The notes below the pieces were generated by a model, which was not told the DNA's origin, did not search any database, and saw only the letters and a program-made list of their open reading frames with translations. A DNA stretch of 64,000 nucleotides from assembly GCA_028335825.1 (NCBI GenBank), contig JAIOKI010000013.1:186001-250000 (forward strand), in the 5' to 3' direction. Positions 41,585-52,590 of the stretch are shown in pieces; position 1 is the first letter of the stretch, and every line of letters begins with the position of its first letter. The DNA is from Nosema muscidifuracis. Taxonomy: Eukaryota > Microsporidia > Nosematidae. Both the position numbers and the translations under genes were made by a program.

Positions 41585-41830
41585 ACTCCTGGTAGTACAT
41601 TCTCGTTTTGAGAACAAAAATCTCTAGCTAGTACATTTATAGAAAATTTGAAATTTAACATTTATTTCTAAACTTCTGGTAGTAAATTCTCGTTTTGAGA
41701 ACAATTAGATTTAGCTAGTATATTTATAGAAAATTTGTTTGGCATTTATTTATTTTTTTAACTCTTAATAAAAGTACATACTTGTTCTGAAAACGAAAAT
41801 CTCTAGCTATTATATTTATAAAAAGTTTAT
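41585..41830. repeat. three tandem/dispersed copies of the short hairpin element
   Basis: Three copies of a ~80-bp unit contain AGTACATTCTCGTTTTGAGA or a variant, then AAATCTCTAGCTAGTA and TTTATAGAAAA. The inner GTTTTGAGAAC is an imperfect palindrome. The same core is found once at 36.74 kb. Confidence 0.7.
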
Positions 41831-42597
41831 TTGGCATTTCTCTTGAGTATTTGGCCATTGTATGGACATTTTTCTTTGTGATCCCAATAATCATTCTTTA
41901 AATATTAAATTGTAATTTTTTAAAGTCACTTCTTTGTAAAAGTGTGACTTATCTTTAATTGAATTTATTATGATTCATTCTTTTTTTCTTCTGGGTATGA
42001 ATTATTTATAATTTCTAGATATTTATTTATGTATAATTAAAAAATATCACAGTATATTTATATTTTAAAAATTAAGATTCAAAATTAATTTATTTTTTTA
42101 ACTCCTTAAATTATCTAAATTTCTTTTAAGTTTTTAGAAGAAAATACTGTTTAACAATATAAAATATAATTTAGTTATATTAAAATGATTTTTTGTTTTC
42201 AATTACTCATTACAGATTTCTACTTCGTTATCTAGTAGCTTAATCTTAATTGAAGTTTCTAGTGTGATCTCAAACACCTCTAGACTTCCATATTAAGGCT
42301 TTCAAGAGTCTTCTTAAGCACTTTGGTTTGAATTTATACTTCTATTTTATTGTTCAAATCTAGCTTTTTTCCCTTTATTTCTTTATAATTTTATCACCAC
42401 ATAAGAAATAATTCAAGTTTTATACTTGTATAGAGAACAACAGTGGTTGGCTAGTAGATCTTATTTTTGTTTCTTCTTCAATGATTAATTTATTTTCTTA
42501 TATTATCGATCACATATATGTCTGGCTTATTGTATTTTACTCAGAATTCAAATTGTATTCGTGTATCTACTCTTATTTCTCCTTTTTGACAGTTTTC

Positions 42598-42757
42598 CAC
42601 TTCTACACCGAATGGCTTCCTATCATTTTATTTATAGTAATACCATACTGCTGGTACAGATTCTAATGTAAACTTTTGAGCACCGAATGGCTTTCTATCA
42701 TTTTATTAATAATAATACCGTACTGCTGGCACAGATTCTAATATAAACTTTTGATCA
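42598..42757. repeat. two ~77-bp direct repeats with CACCGAATGGCTTYCTATCA
   Basis: The unit from CACCGAATGGCTTCCTATCA to CAGATTCTAATGTAAACTTTTG occurs at about 42603 and 42680 with roughly ten differences. The second copy ends in TTTTGATCACC. No relative was noticed elsewhere in the window. Confidence 0.75.
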
Positions 42758-43134
42758 CCTCATTATTCCTTCTCATTGTTTAAAATAAATTAATTTATTT
42801 TTGAAAATTGAATTATAATAATATAAATCGTTTTCTTATGAACAATATAGACAGATTAAAAACTATTATCTTTTTATAGAATACATTAAATAAGTTCAGT
42901 AATCTTTAATTAAAAATAAAAATTGATTTAATAAATACTAACCTATCTATAAAAGATCTAAAATATTAAAAATAAGCTCACTCTGTAGATCTTTATTTTG
43001 AGGTTATATTCAAATTTAATATAAGGTAGGTTAAAAAATTATAATAAATAAAGCAAATACATTCTTACACATTTTTCTGAATATTGCTACATATTCCATT
43101 TTCTTCAAAAAAATTAATTTTTACATAACTTAGA

Positions 43135-43251
43135 TTTTAATTAAAATTAATTGACAATATTTTATAATCTATGAGTATTAAATTTAAACAAAAGAAAATT
43201 ATACTAAGAATTTAAAATATAAAATATTGTCAATTAATTATAATTAAAAAA
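43135..43251. repeat. long inverted repeat (arms ~33 bp)
   Basis: The left arm (about 43135-43168) contains ATTAATTGACAATATTTTATA. The right arm (about 43214-43249) contains its complement, TATAAAATATTGTCAATTAAT. The spacer is about 45 bases. The pair could fold into a strong A/U hairpin or be the remains of a small terminal-inverted-repeat element. Confidence 0.75.
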
Positions 43252-44870
43252 ATATTGATAATAAATAGAATTCATATCTACTAACAAACTCACTTAACAT
43301 AAATTAATTAACCATAAAGAATATAATTGAATTAGAAAGACTGATACATAAATTTAACTAAATATTCTATAATAGAAATTTATAGTCAACAAATATCATT
43401 TAAAATTAATAAAGAAATCTAATAAAAACATGCATTAAATCAACTATTCTTAAGAATATCTTGATAATGTATCGAAGAAGAAGTATTAATGATGATTCTT
43501 CATAAATTAAACTTTTTAGTATATAATAAAAAGTCAGTAAATAAGTAGAGGTATAGTGAAGTAATAGAAAATATTTTGAGAATATACTTTGTTATTTAAA
43601 AAACTTGATTAACTTCAAAAACTACAGGGTCATTAATTTAATGTTGTTTAGATATTTCTGACGTTAATTAAAAATAGAATATAAATATATTCATAAAATT
43701 ACGACGTTTTGGCTAAAAAAAGCAAAATTATTTCTTTTGTTATAACTAGGGATGAGATAAGCAAAATACAGAATTGGGCTTACATTCAAAAGATTACTCT
43801 AAAGAAGATTCTTTTAAGTATTCCGATTTAATAAAGACGTGAAGGTGAGCTGCCAAAGGAAGTACAAACTTTAGACATAAAATGCTAAATCTACAATCAG
43901 TTATATTCATCTGAAACTGTTAAAAAGATTATAACAAAAATAACTTTAAATAAATATTTTACCAATATGTTCGTAATACAAAAAATATGATACAATAAAT
44001 AACAATTATAAATAAATATTCACTTTCTTTTATTAAAATTTACGACAATAACGCAAGTAATAACAAAAAATATCTTCGCAGATACATATTTAATTACTGA
44101 TTAATGTCAAATACTCAAAGACACTTTCTTTGATTCTTTAAATAAATCATATTTTAATCTTATGGATCTTAGTGACTCATACTAAGAATATTGGGGGATT
44201 GTGATCACTATATTATTACTTTTTTAATTAAAGAAAAAAATTAATAATTTTATTTCAGTCAATAACTTCTTATGACTCTTTTTTTACTATTTTTAGCCTG
44301 GGATAATATTAGTATATTTGCTACCATGTAAACTATGTGGTGACTTCACAAAACAAACAATATTTTTTGCAAAAATATATAAACATTTAATTTAATTGCT
44401 TCTTTCGGATCAAAAAAAATATCTTTTAATTTGATTATAAGAATACAAAAACCTTTTAATTTCTCTTTTAAAATTAACTTATTTTTTATTTCTCTTCTGG
44501 TTTTAATTTTGCAACGATTCTAATAATTTCTACTTCATTCAATGTTTAAATATTCTTTAGAGTATTTAGATCCTCCAAAAAACTAGAATTATTTCTATTT
44601 ATTAGCTTATTCAGTTTTCAATCTAATCCCTTACCTGCATTATTAGTTCTACCCCTAAGAGTACCATATTTCTTTACTAAACAATGGGGTTAACTTCTTT
44701 TTACATAATAAAATTTCTATTTTTTACGTTATATAAATTCCTTTTTTAAGTCCAAGCATCATTAATTAAAATCAAAACTAAAGAAGTGATCATCAGTATC
44801 AAGTCATCAAAATCTAAATTTTGATTATATAATGAAAAAAGTTGGTAAACCTGAACAAATCTTCATATAT

Positions 44871-45610
44871 TCTGTACAAGGTGAAAAAGGCAAATCTTAA
44901 TCTAAGTAAATGAACAGCTTCTTCAAAATCTACTAGGTGGTTGCCAGAGAGAATTTAATATATTAAAAACATTAACATAAGTTCCATTTAAAAGAAAATA
45001 ATAGATCAGAAGAAAAGTCTGTCTATTATAATATCCAAGTATATTATATTCTTGATAAAAACTACCTGAAGAAGACACAAAAGTTTCATTTATAATAACA
45101 TTTATAAATACTTTATATCACAAGCAACGACCATCTTCTATTTATCTAAATTTTTATTTAAGAGAAAATTTCTACCATCTGGTAAATTAATTTCAGTAAT
45201 ATCAAAAGTAATTAAATCTTAAATACCAGTAAATGACATACAATCAGACACCAACATATAAAACGAGACATTTACATTATAAAATATACAATTCTTGTCA
45301 TTTTAATATAAACAAGCCTATAATAAAGCTCATAGAATGAAACAAGTAATGAATCAGCAAGTATTGCTCTTTATTTGAGATTAAAGAACATTATTATAAT
45401 CTGTAGTGTGCATATTGATTACCACTTGATTCAATAAGTTAACCATTAGAAGTTTTTGCTCTTGAATTACGACTCAAATTGAAAAATTACCAATAGATCT
45501 TTCTATTGGTACATTATCCCTTATGTTTATAAATATAATCATCTATAAATGAAAATTAATTTCCTTTATGTTTGTTTATTCAAAAGAAATTAATAATATA
45601 GGGATAAAAA
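44871..45610. repeat. degenerate ~0.7-kb duplicated sequence, copy 1
   Basis: This stretch aligns over its whole length with 50741-51425 in the same orientation. Shared landmarks include CTTCAAAATCTACTAG, CCATCTGGTAA, AAACAAGCCTATAAT, AATCAGCAAGTATTGC and TTCTATTGGTACATT. Both copies read as a decayed coding sequence with many breaks; on the minus strand each begins beside a CCC/GGG start-type motif. The family is unknown. Copy 1 ends about 240 bases upstream of the secreted orphan gene at 45848. Confidence 0.75.
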
Positions 45611-45847
45611 TTGGTCATTTTGAGAAATCACCATTATTTTAAAATAAATCACGTTTTATGATATCATCAAAACTTATTAAAACGTTTGATTTTTTTGAAA
45701 AAGTTCATTTTAATTAGATTGACTTTTCTAAATGAAAAGAAACGAATTTTATTGAAAATCAGTTTAATTATTAATTTATTATTTTTGATCATTTTAAAAC
45801 TTGTGAATCCTTTTTTTATTTAAAAAAAAATTTTAAAAGTTATAAAA

Positions 45848-47485
45848 ATGAGATACTACTTGATTTTTTTATATGTTTATAATATACTATCATCAATGTC
45901 TTACAGAGACTTCTATGAAAATATACAAGATACGGTAATTTCTAAATATAAGAAAAAAGAATATAAAGTCATAGATCTCAGAGAAAAATTTCTTTTTATT
46001 AATATAAATTTGTTTCGTTTAAACCCTTTATGGTCTGAAAAACTTATAAATGAAGAGGAATCATCTGATTTTGATGAAATGAAAATAGAAATCAAACTAG
46101 ATCCTTCTTTAAAAAATACTTATGTCATTTATGGAAATAACAAATGCACTTTGAAAGAATTTCTTACCCGGAAGTTAAAAAATAGAGTCATTAACTACGA
46201 GATAATTTATAATATATCAGCAGTTGCTGTTTCAAGTTATCATAAAAAAGTAATTGATCTTTTAGTAAAGGAAATTAAAGAGTATCATAATAATCATAGA
46301 ATACAAATATTGAGAGATATGGATTTATTAATTCTCTTTTTTAAAGATAATCTAAGATCTTCGGAGATTATTGCTAGAGATGATAAGATAATCATAAACT
46401 TCATGTTCAAAAAAAATAATAGGTTATATTGTTTTAATATAAATTTCGAAGAATTTGAATTCAAAAAATATTTTATTGAGATTTTAAGGGATTATGAATT
46501 TTCGAAATTGTCTGATGAAAATATTTTAAGACGAATTTTTAAAGATTTTAAATTTGGATTATACAGTTATTTTTATAATGATACAGAAATTCATAATGAT
46601 TTTATCAAAAATACTTCAAAAGAAGAAAGCAAATATGAAATAACTCCGTACATTTATGATAAAAATTTTCCCTATGTTTTTTATGAAAGTCATATTATCA
46701 TTAACGAAAAAAAATATTCGGTACTCTCGTTTGACGACAGAAATATTTCTAAAGAAATGTATGATGAGATGAAAGAGTTTTTTAATTTTTCATTGAATCT
46801 TAAAAACGACGATCTTTTATCAGTTGGATTACTTTACTACTCTTTGACTGATGATATGAAGCTATTAATTATTAATAAGCTTATGGAGTCATACTATTCG
46901 CCATATTCGATAATTTTCTTTCATATACTCAGAAGTCGTAATTTACTAACAGCAAATGAGTTTGAAAAAATAATGAATCTAAATTTTTCGTTAAGAAGTT
47001 TAAATGATAATCAGAAAGAAAAGTTTGCTTTAAAGATAGTATATAATAATTTATTTGACGAATTTATAAAAAAAAGATTGCATATAGTAAGACCAATCCC
47101 TAAATCTTGTCATGATAACTACTTAATGATTTTATTTGCTAAAGTTCTTAACGAAATATATTTATCAAATGATTACCCAACTGAGAGGTATCACTGGAAA
47201 GTATTATATGATGATATATTATATCAACTATATTTACCTAAGGATAATAATTCTGCTTTTAATATATTCAAGCATGTTTTGTTAGATCTTGAAAATGTCA
47301 TATACATACTTCAATATGAACAGACAGCAATCTTAGAAATATTAGCTCATATTTCGAAAAATCCACCACTGATTTATCATAAACATAATTTTTATTTTAA
47401 TTTACCTGAGTACAAAGAAATGTTACAGAAAGAAAATCTAGATAGATTACCTATAAAAGATGAATTACGTTATATAATGAATTAA
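45848..47485 (+). CDS. secreted orphan protein, founder of a two-member paralogous family
   Basis: The 545-residue protein starts with a likely signal peptide (MRYYLIFLYVYNILSS). No known domain is recognised; it is rich in Lys, Asn, Ile and Tyr and mostly helical. Two regions align with the decayed gene at 52.6-54.3 kb: FNINFEEFEFKKYFIEILRD with YNIDMNEFNYKK-type sequence, and SKEMYDEMKEFFNFSLNLKN with DEDVIEEMNIFFKTCQNSKV. A block of similar helices follows in both. No CCC is near the ATG, unlike most genes here. The flanks are gene-free for 2.5-4.5 kb. An exported, host-exposed role is inferred only from the signal peptide, lack of recognisable relatives and location. Confidence 0.75.
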   Translation: MRYYLIFLYVYNILSSMSYRDFYENIQDTVISKYKKKEYKVIDLREKFLFININLFRLNPLWSEKLINEEESSDFDEMKIEIKLDPSLKNTYVIYGNNKCTLKEFLTRKLKNRVINYEIIYNISAVAVSSYHKKVIDLLVKEIKEYHNNHRIQILRDMDLLILFFKDNLRSSEIIARDDKIIINFMFKKNNRLYCFNINFEEFEFKKYFIEILRDYEFSKLSDENILRRIFKDFKFGLYSYFYNDTEIHNDFIKNTSKEESKYEITPYIYDKNFPYVFYESHIIINEKKYSVLSFDDRNISKEMYDEMKEFFNFSLNLKNDDLLSVGLLYYSLTDDMKLLIINKLMESYYSPYSIIFFHILRSRNLLTANEFEKIMNLNFSLRSLNDNQKEKFALKIVYNNLFDEFIKKRLHIVRPIPKSCHDNYLMILFAKVLNEIYLSNDYPTERYHWKVLYDDILYQLYLPKDNNSAFNIFKHVLLDLENVIYILQYEQTAILEILAHISKNPPLIYHKHNFYFNLPEYKEMLQKENLDRLPIKDELRYIMN

Positions 47486-49969
47486 ATTATTTTTATTTAA
47501 TACTTAACTTTTTAAATATACAATATTAGAAGTTAACTAATTTTTTTATTTTGTATATTTTATTTGACTAAGATTATAAACAAAGTGTTCATTTAAAGAG
47601 ACTTATTACCTTTATAAAAACATTTATCTACAATCAACTATATTTAAGTTACATAAGTTTATTTGGATATATAATATCTTATTTTCTTATAATAGTATGG
47701 TCAGTTATCTTAAAAATTATTTTAAGATTCTCATACCACATTTATTTTCTTCTTCGCGTATCTTATTTGCAACAAGTCTTAAGTAGTCCAATGTAAAGCT
47801 TTTCAAAATCATCTTTTAAACCTTTAACCACACGTATATTACTATTTATTCATCTATTCCGATGTTATCCCAGTATTATTTATGGTATCTTATTACTATG
47901 TCATTCCAGGGGATTGAGTAGAGAATAATTCTTGTTTAATTTATGTATTGAACCACAATGTTATTCAAAAAATTATACTTATTTTTATATTAACTGTACT
48001 TAGGTTATCAAAGTATGTGATTCACTTTAATAATTGAAGCTTCATTGTCTCTCAAGCAATATATGTTTTAAAGAAATCATCATGAAATTAATATAAGTAT
48101 ATGGCTTTAATTATTTATTATATCTAAGATTCAATGCGCAAGTATAGTTTTAATAGTATTAAAAAACTAACATACTAACAATATTCTGATGAAATGGGTT
48201 TTAGATAAAGAACTAAAAATTATTAAGTTATTATCTGTAAAGTTGAGATTGATATTTAGTCGATTAATAATAGGTCTCAAGAAAATATTAAGATGCTATT
48301 GTTCTTATATGAATTATCAAGATAAAAATACTTGTAGAATATCAGATTTACCTTTATAAGAATTAAAAGATTATTTTTTAGATTAAATAATAACGAAAAT
48401 AATTAGTGAAAATGTAGATTGATGAAATAGACAATTTTAACAGCTTAATCATATTTAATCGTAAAATAAAAAAGAATTTTTAGCGGTTTTGTATAAGCTT
48501 TTTTAACTTGTGCCATAAAATCAAAAAAAATGACTTTAATTTTTGATAATAATTGGAAAACCCCCTATTATTGTGACTGATAGACATTCCTCATGTACTC
48601 ATTGCAGTTCGTGATTTAAGATTTCTACATCATCATTAAATTTTGGGTTAGGTTTCTAACTACGATTATATTTATACTAATCAAATTATAAATCTGTAGA
48701 TTCATTATAAGCTACATTAATGAGGAAGAGGCGATATTATTTCACGTTTAATACAATTAATAATTGAAGAATTTAGTTTTAAAAAAATTACTTTACCTTA
48801 AAATCTGCTACTCACAAAGTTCGTTTCAAATTTTTGAAGAAAAAAATTATAATGGCATATTTGATCTTTGTTAAAAAATTTACCCAGATACTATTTTTTT
48901 GAGAGAAATGACTTTTTTCAGTATCTTCTAAATTTTTGTATCAAGACTAAAAATGATTATTAATATTATCATAACTCTTTATCTATATGAAATTTAAATA
49001 ACTTATTCTTCTTATGATTCTCATAATCATTATATTAGCCACTAATTCTGATCTACTCTTACTGAATCATGATAAATATATTTAGTACAGAAGTTTATTA
49101 TTTTTATTGAAAATTCCACCCACTGACTTTTTATATTATCTTTATAAGCCTCCATTACTAAAAATCAAGTTTTCTAAAAAAAATTTGTCTTGTAGAAAAA
49201 TGCATAAGATTATTATACTAACATATAATCTCTTTTGGAGATTAGAATTGTTGCAACAATATATTTTATGATCTAACTTATCTTTCTTCTTAAATGTATT
49301 AAGAGCATCATATTAGACTTCTAATATAACGTAAATTACAAATCACTGACTAATTAATTGACTTTTTTCTGACATGATCGATATGAAACAAAATACATTA
49401 GACAATCTTTTTCTGCTGTATTATCAGATTATATTCACCTAGATTATCTGATAATACTAATTATTTACTCATAAAAATATCATATACAAAACCTATCCTT
49501 TTCTTTTGGACATGTACAATTAGCATTTTACATATTTCTTCAAGGCTGTAGCCATATTTCATACTGTTTACAATTTAACTTAATTATTATTTTTTAATTC
49601 TTTTGGTCTGATTTTTACTCAAATATATTTCTGAATACGATAATTAATTAAAAATAAAGTAATTTAAATAATTAAAGAACAGATTTAACAACAGGCATAT
49701 AAAAATAAAAATATATTTGTCGTATTTACGTCTGAAATACAATTTTAATAAAGATAATTTAGTCTTAAATGGTTTAATTTTCTTATTTTTCTATACACCT
49801 TATTAAAAAATTTTTTTTTGAAAATAAATAAATTAAAAGTTTTTTCTAGTTAAGAATATGATGAAATACCACATTTATTATCTTAATACTTAGACTAAAA
49901 ATATTTAACCTTTAAATTAATATTTTGATCCTAAAAATATGTAAATTTATAAATTTCAATAAACATATT
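47486..49969. other. 2.5-kb gene-free stretch of the accessory island
   Basis: No intact gene is seen. Parts, notably 47700-47920 and 48560-48800, read as short coding-like stretches on the minus strand with many breaks, which suggests decayed genes or mobile elements of unknown family. No tandem array is evident. Confidence 0.45.
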
Positions 49970-50317
49970 TTATTTGCATTTCTCTATCTTTGAAGCTAAT
50001 TTAGACATCCTGACTGACAATCTACATAACTCTCTTGCAATATGATCTACTTCGTCTACTATATTTTCATAATCTTCTTTAGTACAAGTATTCTTTACCC
50101 TTTCATTACACATATTATGACTACAACATGGCTTGTCATTATCACAACTAAACATTGAATCTGAATTTTTATGTTCTAATCTTTCTTTACACACATCTAT
50201 ACAGCATTTATCATCATATTTATCTTTACAGCAATCATGAGATTTATTTATATTACACATATCTGATTGTCTTGTAAAGATACTTGATAATAAGAGAAAC
50301 ATTATGAAAGAATACAT
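49970..50317 (-). CDS. small secreted cysteine-rich protein
   Basis: This 115-residue protein has a hydrophobic N-terminus (MYSFIMFLLLSSIF) typical of a signal peptide. It has 13 cysteines at 21, 29, 30, 38, 39, 43, 58, 64, 65, 70, 78, 98 and 114, including three CC pairs. The C-terminal third (about 80-115) is a basic helix. The two Cys-dense halves share a D-K-CC-x-(D/N)-x-C-(K/N)-E-R pattern (KCCIDVCKER and PCCSHNMCNER), suggesting an internal duplication. A disulfide-stabilised extracellular, spore-wall or host-facing protein is likely; the exact role is unknown. A CCCC lies 37 bases upstream of the first ATG. Confidence 0.78.
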   Translation of the reverse strand: MYSFIMFLLLSSIFTRQSDMCNINKSHDCCKDKYDDKCCIDVCKERLEHKNSDSMFSCDNDKPCCSHNMCNERVKNTCTKEDYENIVDEVDHIARELCRLSVRMSKLASKIEKCK

Positions 50318-50740
50318 AAAATACTGTAATAAAATTCTTTAAATACCTTTAAAGGGGTATCTATATCAGTATAAATAAAATATTTTGTGTACAATAAATT
50401 CTATTTAACTGTTTAATGATATAAATTTAATTTGTCAGTTAATATAAATAAGTGCTTATATAAATTACTCATAGATTAAATTTTTATATATTTATGAGAT
50501 TATCTTTGCCTGCTTCTGTAAAATCGTTTTAAGTTAATTTATTAATTAGTTGGTTTATGAATTTATTGGATTATACCTATTAAAAGATAAAATTTTAAAT
50601 ATTCAAAAGTTAGATATTTTGATACATAAAATAGTTTCTTAAAATTAATGTTCCTCTTTATATTATATAAATAAATAAATCATTATATTTTTTACACTTC
50701 TTCCTCTATCATTTTCAATTAGTAACAATATCTAATCATA
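50318..50740. other. intergenic region, A+T-rich
   Basis: Nothing is recognised apart from the CCCC signal of the minus-strand gene at 50354-50357. Confidence 0.5.
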
Positions 50741-51425
50741 TAGCTTGTCCAAAGTGAAAAAAACCCATATCTAAGCAAATAATAGACATCTTCAAAATCT
50801 ACTAGATGATTTCTAGAGAGTATTTTTTTAGACTAAATACATTAACATAAGTTATAGTAAAAGAAAACAATAGACCAGAAGGAAAGCTATGTCATTTATA
50901 ATATCAAGGTATGAATATGTACTAATAGAAACTACTTGAAGAAAACCTTCATAAATATTATATATCACAAACAACGACTATCTTTTATTCACAAATAAGA
51001 TGAAGCTTTTGCCATCTGGTAAGTAAAATTCAGTAACATTAAAATTATCTGAATTTAAAATACTTGTAAATGGAACACAATCAGACTTCAATCCATACAT
51101 AGAGACTTTTACAGTATGAATAATATAATTCTTGTCATTGTTTCATAAACAAGCCTATAATGTAGCTTATACAAATAATAAATCAGCAAGTATTGCCCTT
51201 CATTTACAATTTAATAAATCAGTAGTACGAATATACTTAAAACTTGATTTAATAAGTTAATATTAAAAGTTTTAGCTATTGCATTACGATATAAATTGAA
51301 GAATTGTCAATAAATTTTTCTATTGGTACATTGTCCCCTTTGTATATAGATGTAATAATATATATCTAAAATTTCATTTCCTTTATTTTGTTTATTCAAT
51401 AGAAATTTATAAAAAAGGGGTAATT
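50741..51425. repeat. degenerate ~0.7-kb duplicated sequence, copy 2
   Basis: This is the partner of 44871-45610, same orientation and order of landmarks, with scattered substitutions and small indels. On the minus strand it starts beside a TACCCC motif at 51416-51421, so the ancestor may have been a minus-strand gene. Like copy 1, it lies upstream of a member of the secreted orphan family (here about 1.2 kb before 52591). Confidence 0.75.
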
Positions 51426-52580
51426 TATTTAATGTTTTGGAAAATTACTGAAAATATTAACAAAGAATGTATGGTTCCTGTACAGTAGTGATCAAAGGTA
51501 TGTTGAAAACAAAATCTGTATAATAACAAGTATTTTTAGAAATCAGTTCGGATGACATTTGGGACTAAGTAATTATATTATATAGAATAATTAATTAATT
51601 CTGCATCAACAGAATTCATGTACAAGTAGCTCATAATAAGTTTAGAGCATTAATAAAAAGAAAACATAATAAATGAATTTCTTTACAAACAAATACAAAA
51701 AATATCCTGTTATGTTATATTATTATATATAAATTTTTTATGACCACTTGGTTTTTCGTAAGATGATAACATAAATTATTATTCTATACAAATTGCAGAA
51801 GAATCATTCCAATTTTTTTGTTAAGTCCTGGTATAACGAAACATTTTATGTGCATAATCTTCATACCTAGTAAATATTGAATTTGTAATTTTGGCTGGAA
51901 TTTTGTTTGAAATGTAAAATATTAATTTAAGTTACAAAATTATATTTTTGAAATTACTCACTTCATATTAAATATATGTTTAATATTAGTAAATTACAAA
52001 GAAACAATCAATTTATCTTCGTATAACCAACTATAAATAAAAGATGAAATTCTTCTCTTCTAACAATAATAAAGTATTTAAATTATCAATCATTATTGTT
52101 ATATAATTTATTGGATTATCTACATTGTCTCAAATTAAAAATTATAAAATCAGAATTTAAATACGTAATTTTTAATTTATTATTATCAATCAAACATCTT
52201 GAATTTATAAAATTTAATTTATTTAATCGTAAGCATTCTGAAGACACATAGAAAATTATTATCTCTTTTTCTGACATAAACAAATGTTTATTATATTTTT
52301 AATTTAATTGATAAATTTTTATTTGTAAATTAAAATTACACAACAATTACATAAAAATAAAATATTATATTAATTATGATAAATTTATTATTTTTTAACT
52401 ACAATAAAATACTTCAAAAATATATTCATATAGTTTTTAAATTAAAAATTATTCAATTTCAATACAAAAATAAGAATTCTTTATTCCTTTATTTCTAACA
52501 TATATATGATTTTTTATTTGTCAATTTTAAATTAAAAAAAAAATTTAATTTATTTTTAAAAATATAAATTTGAAATTTTT
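51426..52580. other. 1.15-kb gene-free stretch
   Basis: No gene is seen. TACAGTAGTGATCAAAGGTA near 51480 resembles the end of a Tc1/mariner-type transposon, but no matching inverted end was found nearby. The rest is A+T-rich. Confidence 0.4.
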
Positions 52581-52590
52581 TTACCCCATC

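Larger units (their letters stand above)
41313..44870. other. gene-free 3.6-kb start of the accessory island
   Basis: No intact gene is seen. A 61-codon frame at 42481 has no start signal and is rejected. The base composition is less uniformly A/T than in ordinary spacers and shows scattered codon-like stretches, for example near 43690-43920 on the plus strand. This is what decayed genes or mobile elements would look like, but no family can be named. Confidence 0.5.

Noticed and set aside
42481-42666. 61-codon open frame in the island
   Set aside because: Short, hydrophobic, no CCC motif, and its end overlaps a direct DNA repeat.
43680-43930. Possible Tc1/mariner-type transposase remnant
   Set aside because: Short coding-like stretches suggest a helix-turn-helix protein, but no catalytic motif or paired inverted ends could be shown.
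51470-51500. Tc1/mariner-like terminus TACAGTAGTGATCAAAGG
   Set aside because: No matching inverted end or transposase was found nearby; GTGATCA alone is too short to prove an element.
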